Under the pieces are notes generated by a model that ran no database searches, was not told where the DNA came from, and was given only the letters and a program-made list of their open reading frames with translations. A stretch of 64,000 nucleotides of DNA from Acidimicrobiaceae bacterium (GTDB lineage Bacteria; Actinomycetota; Acidimicrobiia; Acidimicrobiales; Poriferisodalaceae): NCBI GenBank assembly GCA_002721305.1, contig PBKA01000006.1, forward strand, positions 206,659 through 270,658, in the 5' to 3' direction. Positions 9,800 through 19,493 of this stretch are shown here, one piece after another; position 1 is the first letter of the stretch, and each line of letters begins with the position of its first letter. The translations under genes and the position numbers were made by a program.

Positions 9800-10926
9800 T
9801 GAGCGGGCCCTATACCGGCATAAAGGTGATCGACACCACCGGCCTTACCGGTGCCTACGCAACGCGACTCTTCGCCGGACTGGGCGCCGAAGTAGTTCGA
9901 CTCGAACCTCCCGAAGGGTCCTCACTGAGGCGATTGGCACCGTTTGTTGAGACACTCGAACCGCCAGAAAATAGTTTGTGGTGGAACTACTTGGCTATGG
10001 GCACACGAAGCGTTGTCATCGACCCAGGAGATAGCGCCTCTCTTGCACAGGTCGTGTCACAAGCAGACGTAATTTTCGAAGATCAATTGCCCGAAAATGC
10101 AATGTTTCCCGACGAAGCCGTGAACCCCGCAACTATCCGAACCCGGATTCTCCCATTCGGACTGACCGGTCCAAAGCGGGGCTGGCAGAGTTCCAATCTC
10201 ATTGCATGGGCAGCCTCAGGCATCCTCTACACCACAGGCTTTACGGACCGCGCACCAGTTGCGCCCGCAGCCCCGGTGCAACTGATTTGTCACGCGGCGG
10301 GCGCATCGGCCCTGGCCGGAACTCTCCTTGCGTTACGTTCCAAAAGACTTACCGGCAATGCCCAAAACATTGAAGTCTCAATGCAGGAAGCCGCCCTAGC
10401 TATCGCACCCGAAACAGGCGTCCCGATGCTGTTGGATGACAGGGTTCATCGGCAACGCACAGGTAATCGGAGGGACTTAGGGCGCCCCTTCGGTCTTTAC
10501 CCGTGCAAAGACGGGTTCGTTTCACTGATCGTGCTTATGCCCAGACACTGGCTTGCTATGGCTCAGTGGGTGGCCGAAACCACCGGCAACGAAAGCATCA
10601 CCGAAGCTGTCTTCGAAGACAATGCTGTGCGCATTGAAGCCAAGGACCTGATTGATGAATGGGTTGAAGAGCTGACGACTCAGGGAACTCGCCTTGAACT
10701 TTTCGAAGAGGGACAACGACGAGGAATACCGATTACGCCTGTCAATACAATTGATGCCCTGGTCGACGATCCCCACCTCAAGGCCGCTGGATACTGGTCA
10801 TCGACCGAACTCCAAGATGGCACGGAGGTGACCGTTCCCGGTGCACCCTTTAGGACAAATGCTCAGTGGTGGTCGACAAGTCGCGCCCCGCTTCTCGGAG
10901 AACACACCGGCTTGTACCTCACTTAG
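9799..10926 (+). CDS. CaiB/BaiF family CoA transferase (second of a tandem pair)
   Basis: YTGIKVIDTTGLTGAYATRLFAGLGAEVVRLEPPEGSSLR; ATG 9799 overlaps the upstream TGA by 1 nt. Confidence 0.86.
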   Translation: MSGPYTGIKVIDTTGLTGAYATRLFAGLGAEVVRLEPPEGSSLRRLAPFVETLEPPENSLWWNYLAMGTRSVVIDPGDSASLAQVVSQADVIFEDQLPENAMFPDEAVNPATIRTRILPFGLTGPKRGWQSSNLIAWAASGILYTTGFTDRAPVAPAAPVQLICHAAGASALAGTLLALRSKRLTGNAQNIEVSMQEAALAIAPETGVPMLLDDRVHRQRTGNRRDLGRPFGLYPCKDGFVSLIVLMPRHWLAMAQWVAETTGNESITEAVFEDNAVRIEAKDLIDEWVEELTTQGTRLELFEEGQRRGIPITPVNTIDALVDDPHLKAAGYWSSTELQDGTEVTVPGAPFRTNAQWWSTSRAPLLGEHTGLYLT

Positions 10927-10929
10927 GGA

Positions 10930-11739
10930 TTATCCGACGAGGTTGAATTTCATCCCACACACCTCGATTGTCCCTTGGTCACAAGCCAGCCCGAAATGCT
11001 CCGCTCGCTCTATTAGTGTCACCGGATCCGAGGCGTGGACGTCTATGCCTCGAAGCCCTTCTGGCCGTCCGTCTGACGGAGTGACGAATCGAACCGGGCC
11101 ATCTGTAGTTGAAATGCTCGGCTGTCCGTCGGTCACGCCGACTTCTTGCTGGAGCAGGTCACCCCACCGCCTCGCCAACTGGTCCGGTTCAGGGGTCTGA
11201 ATCTCAGCCCCGATAATCGCGTCGATCATGTCGGTATTCCGATGTTCTTTCCAGTCCTTTTCGACGGGCCACCAGTCACCGTCGACCGCTTCCTCGTTTT
11301 CACACCATCGCAACTCGACGAGGCAGCCAGGGAGATCCTTCGGATGTACATGGATAGCGTCGCTCTCGCTCTCGCTGATATCGCCGCCAGCTACGAGCCG
11401 CACCCCCAGGTCGCCCAAATGAGTTAGGTGCGACTCATAATCCGAACGCTTCACCTGAAAGAGCAACATATAACCGCCCGGACCGCTTCGGCGTTCGATG
11501 TAACGTCCCCCTGCCGACGCCGGACCGGGTTCCAACGGTGTCACCAGCTCTAGGAACTGATTACCGATCGGCATCACAAAGTTTTTGAGGCCGAAAATGC
11601 TCACCCCAGCCTCATGACCTGGCCTGTGTCCGGGATCCCTGTACGCCACGTCAAGGCCGAACACTTCCCGCAAAGCCTGTTCTGTATGGTCGTACTGATC
11701 CCCGACCATCGCTACTTGACGAAGTCGCAAATCCATCAC
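10930..11739 (-). CDS. VOC / glyoxalase-like domain protein
   Basis: RLRQVAMVGDQYDHTEQALREVFGLDVAYRDPG, FLELVTPLEP. Confidence 0.6.
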   Translation of the reverse strand: MMDLRLRQVAMVGDQYDHTEQALREVFGLDVAYRDPGHRPGHEAGVSIFGLKNFVMPIGNQFLELVTPLEPGPASAGGRYIERRSGPGGYMLLFQVKRSDYESHLTHLGDLGVRLVAGGDISESESDAIHVHPKDLPGCLVELRWCENEEAVDGDWWPVEKDWKEHRNTDMIDAIIGAEIQTPEPDQLARRWGDLLQQEVGVTDGQPSISTTDGPVRFVTPSDGRPEGLRGIDVHASDPVTLIERAEHFGLACDQGTIEVCGMKFNLVG

Positions 11740-11873
11740 AACACCTTAAAACCTATCTCCGGGCGTTGTAGCTGCCCGCAGGTCCCGGACATCAAAATGG
11801 TGCCTGGTTGAAACCCCCTATGACCAAAGAGATAGGCCGGAGAGAACAGTCTATAAGTGCCAATTGTCCGTCT

Positions 11874-12761
11874 TTAATGGCGCAGCGGTGTCGCTACATC
11901 TGAGAGAAACAAGTCGACCTCTCCTGGCGACTCCGGATTCCCGAAATCCAACACGAAGTGTTCGAACCCCGCGTTAATCAAGTCATGCAGCATGTCTGCG
12001 AACGCAGTTGCTTCTTCCCCGGTTCGAGGCAACGGCTTCTCAATGGTGAGTGAAAATTGAACATCTGCTCGCTCACGACCGCACCGCTCTAACTCTTGGA
12101 TCATTACGTCCCGCTTCCGGATCAGGGACTCTTTGTTCCCCCTCCAAACGGTGTTCCAGATATCTGCGTGACGAGCCGCTAACGGTATGCCCACTTGTTC
12201 GCCCGACGTTCCGACGCAGATTGGCGGCGCTGTTTCAGGCAAGGGTGGTGCAGCTGCTCCATCAATCCGAAAGAACTCACCTTCGAAGTGTGGCTCGTCC
12301 TGTGACCACATCAACCGGCAAATAGTTATCGTTTCCTCTAGCTGACTGAATCGAACACTTGGTTTCGGGAATTCATATCCGTATGACAAGTACTCCTCTT
12401 CTCTCCACCCTGCGCCGATGCCAAGGATGAAGCGGTTGTCACTCAAATATTGAAGAGTGCTGGCCATTTTCGCTGTCAGAGCAGGTGGCCGATACCCGAC
12501 TCCCAGAACATGGTGACATAAATCAATATCAGGAAATTTTGCCGCACACCAAGTCAGGGTCGTCCACGCTTCAAGAAACGGGTCCGTCTTCTGATCAAAT
12601 CCATAAAAGTGATCCGCTATCCACAAACTGTCAAAATGCGGAGTTACCGCAGGAAGGATGTGGTCACACTGATATTGGACGATTGGTTGGTATCGGCTCC
12701 ACTGGTTCCCGATCACCGGAGACAGCCAGCCGAACCTCAGACCCCGAGAACTAGTTCCCAC
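11874..12761 (-). CDS. LLM-class (luciferase-like, probably F420-dependent) oxidoreductase
   Basis: FDSLWIADHFYGF, VLGVGYRPPALTAKMASTLQYLSDNRFILGIGAGWREEEYLSYGYEFP. Confidence 0.88.
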   Translation of the reverse strand: MGTSSRGLRFGWLSPVIGNQWSRYQPIVQYQCDHILPAVTPHFDSLWIADHFYGFDQKTDPFLEAWTTLTWCAAKFPDIDLCHHVLGVGYRPPALTAKMASTLQYLSDNRFILGIGAGWREEEYLSYGYEFPKPSVRFSQLEETITICRLMWSQDEPHFEGEFFRIDGAAAPPLPETAPPICVGTSGEQVGIPLAARHADIWNTVWRGNKESLIRKRDVMIQELERCGRERADVQFSLTIEKPLPRTGEEATAFADMLHDLINAGFEHFVLDFGNPESPGEVDLFLSDVATPLRH

Positions 12762-12790
12762 CTTGAGACCTCTCGCTCAGGGGCACTACG

Positions 12791-13816
12791 TCAGCTCCGG
12801 ACGGTCGTACGCCAACCATGGGGGTCGTCGCCACTGCCATTCTGAATCGCCACCAGACTTTCTCTGAGCCGCAGCGTGTTGCTTCCGGGTTCACCATCTC
12901 CGAAAACGATTTTCGAATTCCCCCGCAGCATGGTTCCAACGGGTGAAAGTACAGCAGCAGTCCCGGACAAAAATGCTTCACCACGGCCCGCCCAGTTCTC
13001 GAGCTCGTCCAACTCAATCGGCCGTTCTTGTACCTCGTACCCCAAATCTTCGGCTAGTGCTATCACGGAGGAACGCGTAACACCGTGAAGAAAGGAGCTG
13101 TCCAGCTGTCGCGTCACAACACGGTCATTATCCGCGAGAAAAAAATTGGCGGCTCCCGTTTCCGTAATGTCGCCACCAGTTGCAAACAAGATTTGATCGA
13201 CTGCTGCGTTCTCCGCCATCGCATCCAAGGTGGGCGATAAGGCCATCGCATAGTTGGCACCCGACTTAACCATGCCGAATTGAGGGGTAGTGCGTGGAAT
13301 CTCCTCCTCCACCAACAAAGTCAATGGTCTCACCCCACCTTTGAAATAGTCACCGACCGGGCAGTTCACGATGTACAGCAACGCCTCAGACGTGGGTGTC
13401 GCCGCCGCTCCAATGTTCGGTTCGGTCCCAATGAGAGTTGGTCTGATGTACAAGGAACCAGGTGGAGGTGGAACCTCCCCAACATTGGCTTCGACCGTGT
13501 CTACGATCATCTGCCGTAAAACTGCGGCGTCTAACGCGGGCAACCTCAAGAGCTCCGCGCTCTGACACATGCGTGCAACATGGTCATCAAGACGAAAGAT
13601 TGCAAGCGAACCATCAACTTGCCAGTGAGCCTTGAGGCCCTCGAATATGGCGCTTCCATAATGAAGGGCGTGGGCCGCTGGACTCAAAGAAAAATCGCCG
13701 TAGGGCTCAACGTTGCCGCCATATTCATAGACGCCGTCCTTTGTGGGGGCGGTTGTCATCCAGTCACAAAACACAGTGCCGAAGGGCACCGTCATCGGAT
13801 CCGGTTTCTCACTCAT
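12791..13816 (-). CDS. ilvE: branched-chain amino acid aminotransferase (class IV)
   Basis: HYGSAIFEGLKAH, FRLDDHVARM, YIRPTLIGTEPNIG, SGANYAMAL, DQILFATGGDITETGAANFFL. Confidence 0.9.
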   Translation of the reverse strand: MSEKPDPMTVPFGTVFCDWMTTAPTKDGVYEYGGNVEPYGDFSLSPAAHALHYGSAIFEGLKAHWQVDGSLAIFRLDDHVARMCQSAELLRLPALDAAVLRQMIVDTVEANVGEVPPPPGSLYIRPTLIGTEPNIGAAATPTSEALLYIVNCPVGDYFKGGVRPLTLLVEEEIPRTTPQFGMVKSGANYAMALSPTLDAMAENAAVDQILFATGGDITETGAANFFLADNDRVVTRQLDSSFLHGVTRSSVIALAEDLGYEVQERPIELDELENWAGRGEAFLSGTAAVLSPVGTMLRGNSKIVFGDGEPGSNTLRLRESLVAIQNGSGDDPHGWRTTVRS

Positions 13817-13931
13817 GGCAGCTCCCTCTGAGTTTGAGACTCTACCGCAATGCGGAGAAGATCAAATCGGATTTGCCGTCGATGCCCCACTCGATAGGAC
13901 TTTGGTCCGCTCTGTCCCCTACGTTGTGCAT

Positions 13932-16007
13932 ATGACACAACTCTCTCAGTCCGTCCAACTTGAATTTGACGGCGACATCGCGATCATTCGCGTCGATAAT
14001 CCACCTGTCAACGCACTCAGCCACCATGTCAGGCAAGGTCTCCTCGATGGCATGAAACAAGCAGAGGAGAGCGATGCCGCGGCCATCGTGCTCATTTGCG
14101 ATGGGCGCACCTTCATAGCGGGGGCAGACATAACGGAATTCTCCGGGCCTCCGCAACCCCCAAGCCTTCAAGAGGCACAAGACGCCATGGAGAATTGCTC
14201 AAAACACGTCGTAGCCGCGGTCCATGGAACCGCTCTCGGTGGAGGGCTAGAAGTCGCGTTGTGCGCCCATTACCGCGTGGGTGTTGCTTCCAGCCAATAT
14301 GGTCTTCCTGAAGTAAAGCTGGGCCTTTTGCCCGGAGCCGGCGGGACTCAACGGTTACCCCGTATCACCGGCGCATCGAAAGCGCTAGAGATGATGACAA
14401 GCGGCGACCCCATCTCCGCCGACGAAGCACTTGCTTGCGGGCTCATTGATGAAATCATCGAAGACCTGGAACAGGGCGCTATCGACTTCGCCCGTCGCGC
14501 TGTTTCTGAAAAGATGCCCTTGCTTCGAATTCGAGACAGAAATGAAAAACTTGCCGACACCCCTACGTCGTTATTTGAAGACTTTCGCGCCGGAATAGCC
14601 CGAAAGACGAGAGGATTTCTTGCCCCGGAATATAACGTCCGCTGCGTTGAAGCAGCCGTGGGTCTTGACTTTGAAGCAGGTCTGGAAAGAGAACAAGAGC
14701 TGTTCCGTGACCTAATGAAGGGAACACAGTCCAAAGCCCAGCAGTACTACTTCTTCGCCGAGCGCGCCGCTTTGAAGATACCGGGCCTTCCAAAGGAAAC
14801 GAAGTCTCTCGACGTCCATCGCTGTGGTGTGCTGGGGGCAGGAACGATGGGGGGTGGCATCGCTATGAATTTCGCGAATGCCGGAATCCCGGTGACCATC
14901 GTTGAAAGAGATGCGGAATCCCTAGAACGCGGCCTTGGCATTGTTCGCTCCAACTACGAACGGACAGCGGCACGCGGAGGTATCTCCAGTGACGATGTGG
15001 AGAGTCGCATGGGCCTCATCTCAGGATCAACAGACATGGGCGACTTTGCCGAATGTGACCTCATCATCGAAGCGGTGTTTGAGAACATGGAGCTCAAGAA
15101 GTCCATTTTCGAGCAGTTGGATCAGATCTGTGCGGAAGGGGCAGTCCTGGCATCAAATACTTCAGCTCTCGACATCAACGAAATTGCTTCCGCGACGAGT
15201 CGTCCCGATGCCGTGATAGGAATGCATTTCTTTTCGCCGGCCAATGTCATGAAGATGCTGGAAGTGGTTCGCGGCGATGAGACCTCTGATACGGCAATTG
15301 CCACAGCAATGGCCATTGGGCGCAGGATCGGAAAGACACCCGTACTGTGCGGCGTTTGCCACGGTTTCGTGGGTAACAGAATGCTGTTCATGCGTGGAAT
15401 CGAAGCCGAGAAAATGATTCTCGAAGGTGCAGCGCCCTCTCGGGTGGACCGGGTGTTGTTTGATTTCGGCCTTCCCATGGGCCCGTTCGCTATGAGCGAT
15501 CTCGCTGGTTTGGACATTGGATGGGACGAAACAACTTCCTCGAGTTCGACTGTTCGAGAACTTCTCTGCGAAAGCGGTCGCAGGGGCCAGAAAAACGGTC
15601 GCGGCTATTACACCTACGACCCGGACACAAGAGCCTCTACTCCTGACCCCGAAGTGGAGGAGATCATCAAAAGGTTCGCCGATCAGCAAGGCATCACACG
15701 CCGCGAAATTTCAGACCAAGAAATCCTTGAGCGTTGCCTTTACCCCATGGTCAACGAGGGGGCAAAGATCCTGTCTGAAGGAATAGCGATTCGGGGCAGC
15801 GACGTCGACGTTGTTTGGATCAACGGTTACGGCTGGCCGATGTATACGGGCGGTCCAATGTTTTGGGCGGACACCGTCGGCCTCAAAGAGGTGGCCGAAC
15901 GCATTAACCATTACGCATCTACAATCGGGGGCGAACATTGGTCGATATCACCCCTTATCGAACAACTCGTTTCCGACGGCGGTTCGTTAAGTACATACAC
16001 AAATTGA
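13932..16007 (+). CDS. enoyl-CoA hydratase / 3-hydroxyacyl-CoA dehydrogenase multifunctional protein (FadB/FadJ-like)
   Basis: ECH domain DGRTFIAGADITEF, ALGGGLEVALCAHYRV, KLGLLPGAGGTQRLPR; HAD domain GVLGAGTMGGGIAMNFANAGIPV, GMHFFSPANVMKMLEVVRG. Start ATG 13932 rather than ORF-track 13743. Confidence 0.92.
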   Translation: MTQLSQSVQLEFDGDIAIIRVDNPPVNALSHHVRQGLLDGMKQAEESDAAAIVLICDGRTFIAGADITEFSGPPQPPSLQEAQDAMENCSKHVVAAVHGTALGGGLEVALCAHYRVGVASSQYGLPEVKLGLLPGAGGTQRLPRITGASKALEMMTSGDPISADEALACGLIDEIIEDLEQGAIDFARRAVSEKMPLLRIRDRNEKLADTPTSLFEDFRAGIARKTRGFLAPEYNVRCVEAAVGLDFEAGLEREQELFRDLMKGTQSKAQQYYFFAERAALKIPGLPKETKSLDVHRCGVLGAGTMGGGIAMNFANAGIPVTIVERDAESLERGLGIVRSNYERTAARGGISSDDVESRMGLISGSTDMGDFAECDLIIEAVFENMELKKSIFEQLDQICAEGAVLASNTSALDINEIASATSRPDAVIGMHFFSPANVMKMLEVVRGDETSDTAIATAMAIGRRIGKTPVLCGVCHGFVGNRMLFMRGIEAEKMILEGAAPSRVDRVLFDFGLPMGPFAMSDLAGLDIGWDETTSSSSTVRELLCESGRRGQKNGRGYYTYDPDTRASTPDPEVEEIIKRFADQQGITRREISDQEILERCLYPMVNEGAKILSEGIAIRGSDVDVVWINGYGWPMYTGGPMFWADTVGLKEVAERINHYASTIGGEHWSISPLIEQLVSDGGSLSTYTN

Positions 16008-16016
16008 TCTATACCC

Positions 16017-17186
16017 ATGGCATCTGACTTCTGCGACCTAGCTACTGGATACGTCGAAGAGTTGCGCGCTCGGGGTCAAGAAATCGATGCCACTCGGATG
16101 CTTCCCCAAGACATCGCCGATCGTCTCGCCGACGACGGCTTCTACCGGCTTTGCACCCCACATGAGCTCGAAGGCATCGGAGCGACCCCGGAGAACTTGG
16201 CTCAAGTCTGCGAAATCCTTGCCACTGGAAACGGGTCTGCTGCTTGGTGTGTGTTCATCGGAGCTACATCTCAATACATGTTTCCTGCAGTGTCGCCACG
16301 ACTTCTCAAGGAATTGACCCAACAACCCAACCTCATCACTAGCGGTGTATTTGCCTACTCAGGGACCGCAACACAACTTGACGACTCGGGTGACCGTTGG
16401 ACTATAAGCGGACGCTGGGACTGGGGTTCAGGCTGCCGCAATGCGGCATGGATCTCGGGCGGTGTCATCTTGCACAGCCCGAACGGCGAGCCCCTGCTCG
16501 ATTCTCATGACCGTCCTGCTGAAGCTCGGGCGTTCTTTCGACCAGATGAGATAGACATTCTCGACAATTGGCACACCAGCGGACTCCGCGGGTCCGGCTC
16601 TAGTTCCTATACCGCAGAAGATCTCGAACTTGACGATTACCGAATAGCCACGGTTGAAGCACTCCGGTCCTCTGCGTCGGCACGGTTACCGATTTATCGC
16701 TTTCCCCGTTTCGGATACCTAGCGCTGCCAATAGGTGCCATAGCTCTCGGAATGGCCCGCGACTCCATCGACGAAGCTCTCGGTATAGCCAAATCGAAAA
16801 CACCGACTGGTTCAAACCGGACCCTTGCCGCTCGCCCAGCTTTCCATCGCGAAGTAGCCGTGGCCGATGCTTCCCTTCGAGCAGCCAGGAGCTCATTTTA
16901 CGAAGACATTGCGACAGCCTGGGCCGAGGCCCAGAACGGAATATGTTCGCTCGAGTCACGGAGACTTCTACGGACTTCAACAGTGCATGCCGTTGCTACC
17001 TCAATAGGTGTCATCGACCGCATGTACACATCGGTTGGGGGAACGTCGGTGTATGAAGAATCAGCTCTCCAACGTCACTTTCGCGATGTCCACGTGGCTT
17101 CACAGCACATGATGGTTGCCGAACCAGTACTTGAATTAGCTGGCCGGGTGTTGAGTGGCATCGACGCCAGTGCACCGGGTCTGTAA
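16017..17186 (+). CDS. acyl-CoA dehydrogenase-fold flavoprotein (HsaA/HpaB-type monooxygenase-like)
   Basis: DGFYRLCTPHELEGIGATPENLAQVCEILATGNGSAAWCVFIGA, SGRWDWGSGCRNAAW, TSVGGTSVYEESALQRHFRDVHVASQHMM. Confidence 0.75.
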   Translation: MASDFCDLATGYVEELRARGQEIDATRMLPQDIADRLADDGFYRLCTPHELEGIGATPENLAQVCEILATGNGSAAWCVFIGATSQYMFPAVSPRLLKELTQQPNLITSGVFAYSGTATQLDDSGDRWTISGRWDWGSGCRNAAWISGGVILHSPNGEPLLDSHDRPAEARAFFRPDEIDILDNWHTSGLRGSGSSSYTAEDLELDDYRIATVEALRSSASARLPIYRFPRFGYLALPIGAIALGMARDSIDEALGIAKSKTPTGSNRTLAARPAFHREVAVADASLRAARSSFYEDIATAWAEAQNGICSLESRRLLRTSTVHAVATSIGVIDRMYTSVGGTSVYEESALQRHFRDVHVASQHMMVAEPVLELAGRVLSGIDASAPGL

Positions 17187-17217
17187 GGATCGGACCGTTG
17201 GATGTTGGGAGTGATCA

Positions 17218-17994
17218 ATGGCGATAACTGAAGACACCAAGACCAAAGGCTTTTCGCTTCAGTCGGGCCCACATATGAGCACTGAACTTGATGTTGAACG
17301 CCTGATTCGGAAACGTGAGGCTGCATTGGGTTACCGAATCATGGCCTCTTGGGGTTGGGGCGCTGATGGTTCGGGTCACATCACAGCACGCGATCCGGAA
17401 CACACCGATTGCTTCTGGCTTCTTGGTTATGGGGTTCCATTCGGTGAAGCCACCGTCGACGACTTGGTTCTGGTCAACGAGTCGGGGGATGTAGTCGAGG
17501 GAGCGCTTGAGATCAACCCCGCCGCCTTCTACATCCATGCACCTATTCACGCGAGCCGACCAGACGTCGTTGGCGCAATTCACGCCCACACCCCTTACGG
17601 CACCCCATTTGCGGCGTTAGCGACCCCTCTCACCATGACCAGTCAAGAAGCAGTCGCCTTCCATGAGCTCCAAGGCGTGTTCGACGGCGAGGAGCTCAAC
17701 GTCACTGATTTCGCTACCGGGCAACGAATAGCTGATGCTCTCGGCGAAGGTCGACTGGTTGTATTGGCGAACCACGGCCTACTCACCGTGGGAACCTCAG
17801 TTGCTTCCGCTGTCGGCTTTTACCTCAACGCAGAGCGGGCGGCTGAAGTTTGCATCAAAGCGCCACAGGGTCGAGAAATTAGTTCCCAGTCAGCATCCGA
17901 AGTCCACGAATCTGTTGGCAAGGAGATCAACGGTTGGCACGTGTTTCAATGGCTCATCCGATCTCGAATCAATGACCCCTCTGTAGTCGGTTAG
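17218..17994 (+). CDS. class II aldolase/adducin family protein
   Basis: SWGWGADGSGHITARDPE, AIHAHTPYGTPFAAL, LANHGLLTVGTSVASAVGFYLNAERAAEV. Confidence 0.88.
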   Translation: MAITEDTKTKGFSLQSGPHMSTELDVERLIRKREAALGYRIMASWGWGADGSGHITARDPEHTDCFWLLGYGVPFGEATVDDLVLVNESGDVVEGALEINPAAFYIHAPIHASRPDVVGAIHAHTPYGTPFAALATPLTMTSQEAVAFHELQGVFDGEELNVTDFATGQRIADALGEGRLVVLANHGLLTVGTSVASAVGFYLNAERAAEVCIKAPQGREISSQSASEVHESVGKEINGWHVFQWLIRSRINDPSVVG

Positions 17995-18002
17995 AAACGA
18001 AG

Positions 18003-19493
18003 ATGACCCATTCTCCTGAGTTTGACGTCATCGTCGTCGGAGCCGGAAATGCCGCGTGCTGTGCTGCTTTGGCCGCAAGTGAACAAGGCGCCAAAGTTCT
18101 GGTCCTTGAGAGAGCCCCCTCGAAAGAGTCCGGGGGCAATAGTCGTTTCACTGCCGGCGCCATCCGATTCGCGTACGACGGCGTCGACGATCTCATTGCC
18201 CTGATGCCCGACTTAACTGAAAGCGAAATCAAAGACACCGATTTCGGAACCTACACCGAGGACCAGTTTTACGATGACATGGGCCGCGTTACGGACTATC
18301 GAACAGACCCTGACCTCGCGAACTATCTCGTATCCCACAGCAACGCTACCGTTATGTGGCTGCGAGATCAGGGAGTCCGTTTCGCTCCGATATGGGGCCG
18401 ACAAGCATTCAAAGTGGGCGGCAGATTCAAATTTTGGGGCGGTCTGACGGTAGAAACGTGGGGCGGTGGGGAAGGGCTCATAGAAGCGCTCCATCGAGCG
18501 TTGAAGCAGAATCAGATCGAACTTCGGTACGACACCACGGCAAGAGACCTTCTGTTCGATGGAAATGCCGTGGGTGGGGTGCGGGTTTTACACAAACAGA
18601 AACTTGTAGAGATTCCTTCCGCAAGTGTTGTCCTTGCCGCCGGTGGGTTCCAATCCAACGCAGAGTGGCGGACCAGATATTTGGGCCCGGGTTGGGATCT
18701 AGCCAAGGTTCGGGGAACGCGCTTCAATACGGGCGACGGGATCCGTATGGCGTTGGACATAGGAGCTATGCCGTACGGCAATTGGAGCGGCGCTCACGCG
18801 GTCGCGTGGGAATACAATGCTCCGGAATTCGGCGACCTCGCGGTTGGCGATGCGTTTCAAAAGCACAGCTACCCGTTCGGCCTTGTCATCAACAACAACG
18901 GCGAGAGGTTTCTGGACGAGGGCGCTGACTTCAGGAACTACACATACGCTAAATATGGACGAGAAATTCTGCGTCAACCGGACCATTCAGCGTGGCAACT
19001 CTTCGACGCAAAGGTTGACCACTTGCTGCGGGATGAATACCGCATAAAGCAGGTCACCAAAGTACAGGCCGACTCGATCGAAGAGCTTTGTGGCCGAATG
19101 GATGGTGTCGACACCCAGGCCGCAATACAGACCATTGTCGACTACAACGCTGCCGTCGACACCACTACAAATTTCGATCCGAACGTCAAAGACGGGCGAT
19201 CAACTCGAGGACTCACGATTAACAAAACAAACTGGGCGAACACACTGGACCAACCACCGTTTCAGGCCTACAACGTGACATGTGGTCTGACTTTCACATT
19301 CGGAGGCCTCAGAATCAATGATTCCGCCCAAGTCCTGGACACAGGTCTAGAAGCGATTCCCGGACTATACGCAGCAGGTGAACTTGTCGGAGGACTCTTC
19401 TACGGCAACTATCCGGGAGGCACTGGCCTCATGGCAGGGGCCGTGTTCGGCAAATTGGCGGGCGACAGCGCGGGAATCACATCCACTAGTTGA
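18003..19493 (+). CDS. FAD-dependent dehydrogenase, tricarballylate dehydrogenase (TcuA)-like
   Basis: FDVIVVGAGNAACCAALAASEQGAKVLVLERAPSKESGGNSRFTAGAIRF, VVLAAGGFQSN, GLYAAGELVGGLFYGNYPGGTGLMAGAVFG. Confidence 0.8.
   Translation: MTHSPEFDVIVVGAGNAACCAALAASEQGAKVLVLERAPSKESGGNSRFTAGAIRFAYDGVDDLIALMPDLTESEIKDTDFGTYTEDQFYDDMGRVTDYRTDPDLANYLVSHSNATVMWLRDQGVRFAPIWGRQAFKVGGRFKFWGGLTVETWGGGEGLIEALHRALKQNQIELRYDTTARDLLFDGNAVGGVRVLHKQKLVEIPSASVVLAAGGFQSNAEWRTRYLGPGWDLAKVRGTRFNTGDGIRMALDIGAMPYGNWSGAHAVAWEYNAPEFGDLAVGDAFQKHSYPFGLVINNNGERFLDEGADFRNYTYAKYGREILRQPDHSAWQLFDAKVDHLLRDEYRIKQVTKVQADSIEELCGRMDGVDTQAAIQTIVDYNAAVDTTTNFDPNVKDGRSTRGLTINKTNWANTLDQPPFQAYNVTCGLTFTFGGLRINDSAQVLDTGLEAIPGLYAAGELVGGLFYGNYPGGTGLMAGAVFGKLAGDSAGITSTS

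Noticed and set aside
11752-11836. CCTATCTC ... GAGATAGG long-range inverted repeat between VOC and LLM genes
   Set aside because: 8-nt arms separated by about 70 nt are expected by chance at this scale; no supporting U-run.
13845-13855. 11-bp palindrome CCGCAATGCGG upstream of the FadB-like gene
   Set aside because: Short, common in GC-rich DNA, and does not extend.
13743-13931. N-terminal extension of the FadB-like ORF
   Set aside because: Overlaps the divergent ilvE start; the hydratase domain begins at ATG 13932.
15162-15689. Minus-strand ORF of 175 aa inside the FadB-like gene
   Set aside because: Shadow ORF antisense to a well-supported coding frame.
18356-18928. Plus-strand ORF of 190 aa inside the TcuA-like gene
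   Set aside because: Alternative frame, Arg/Ser-rich translation typical of a wrong-frame reading of a GC-rich gene.
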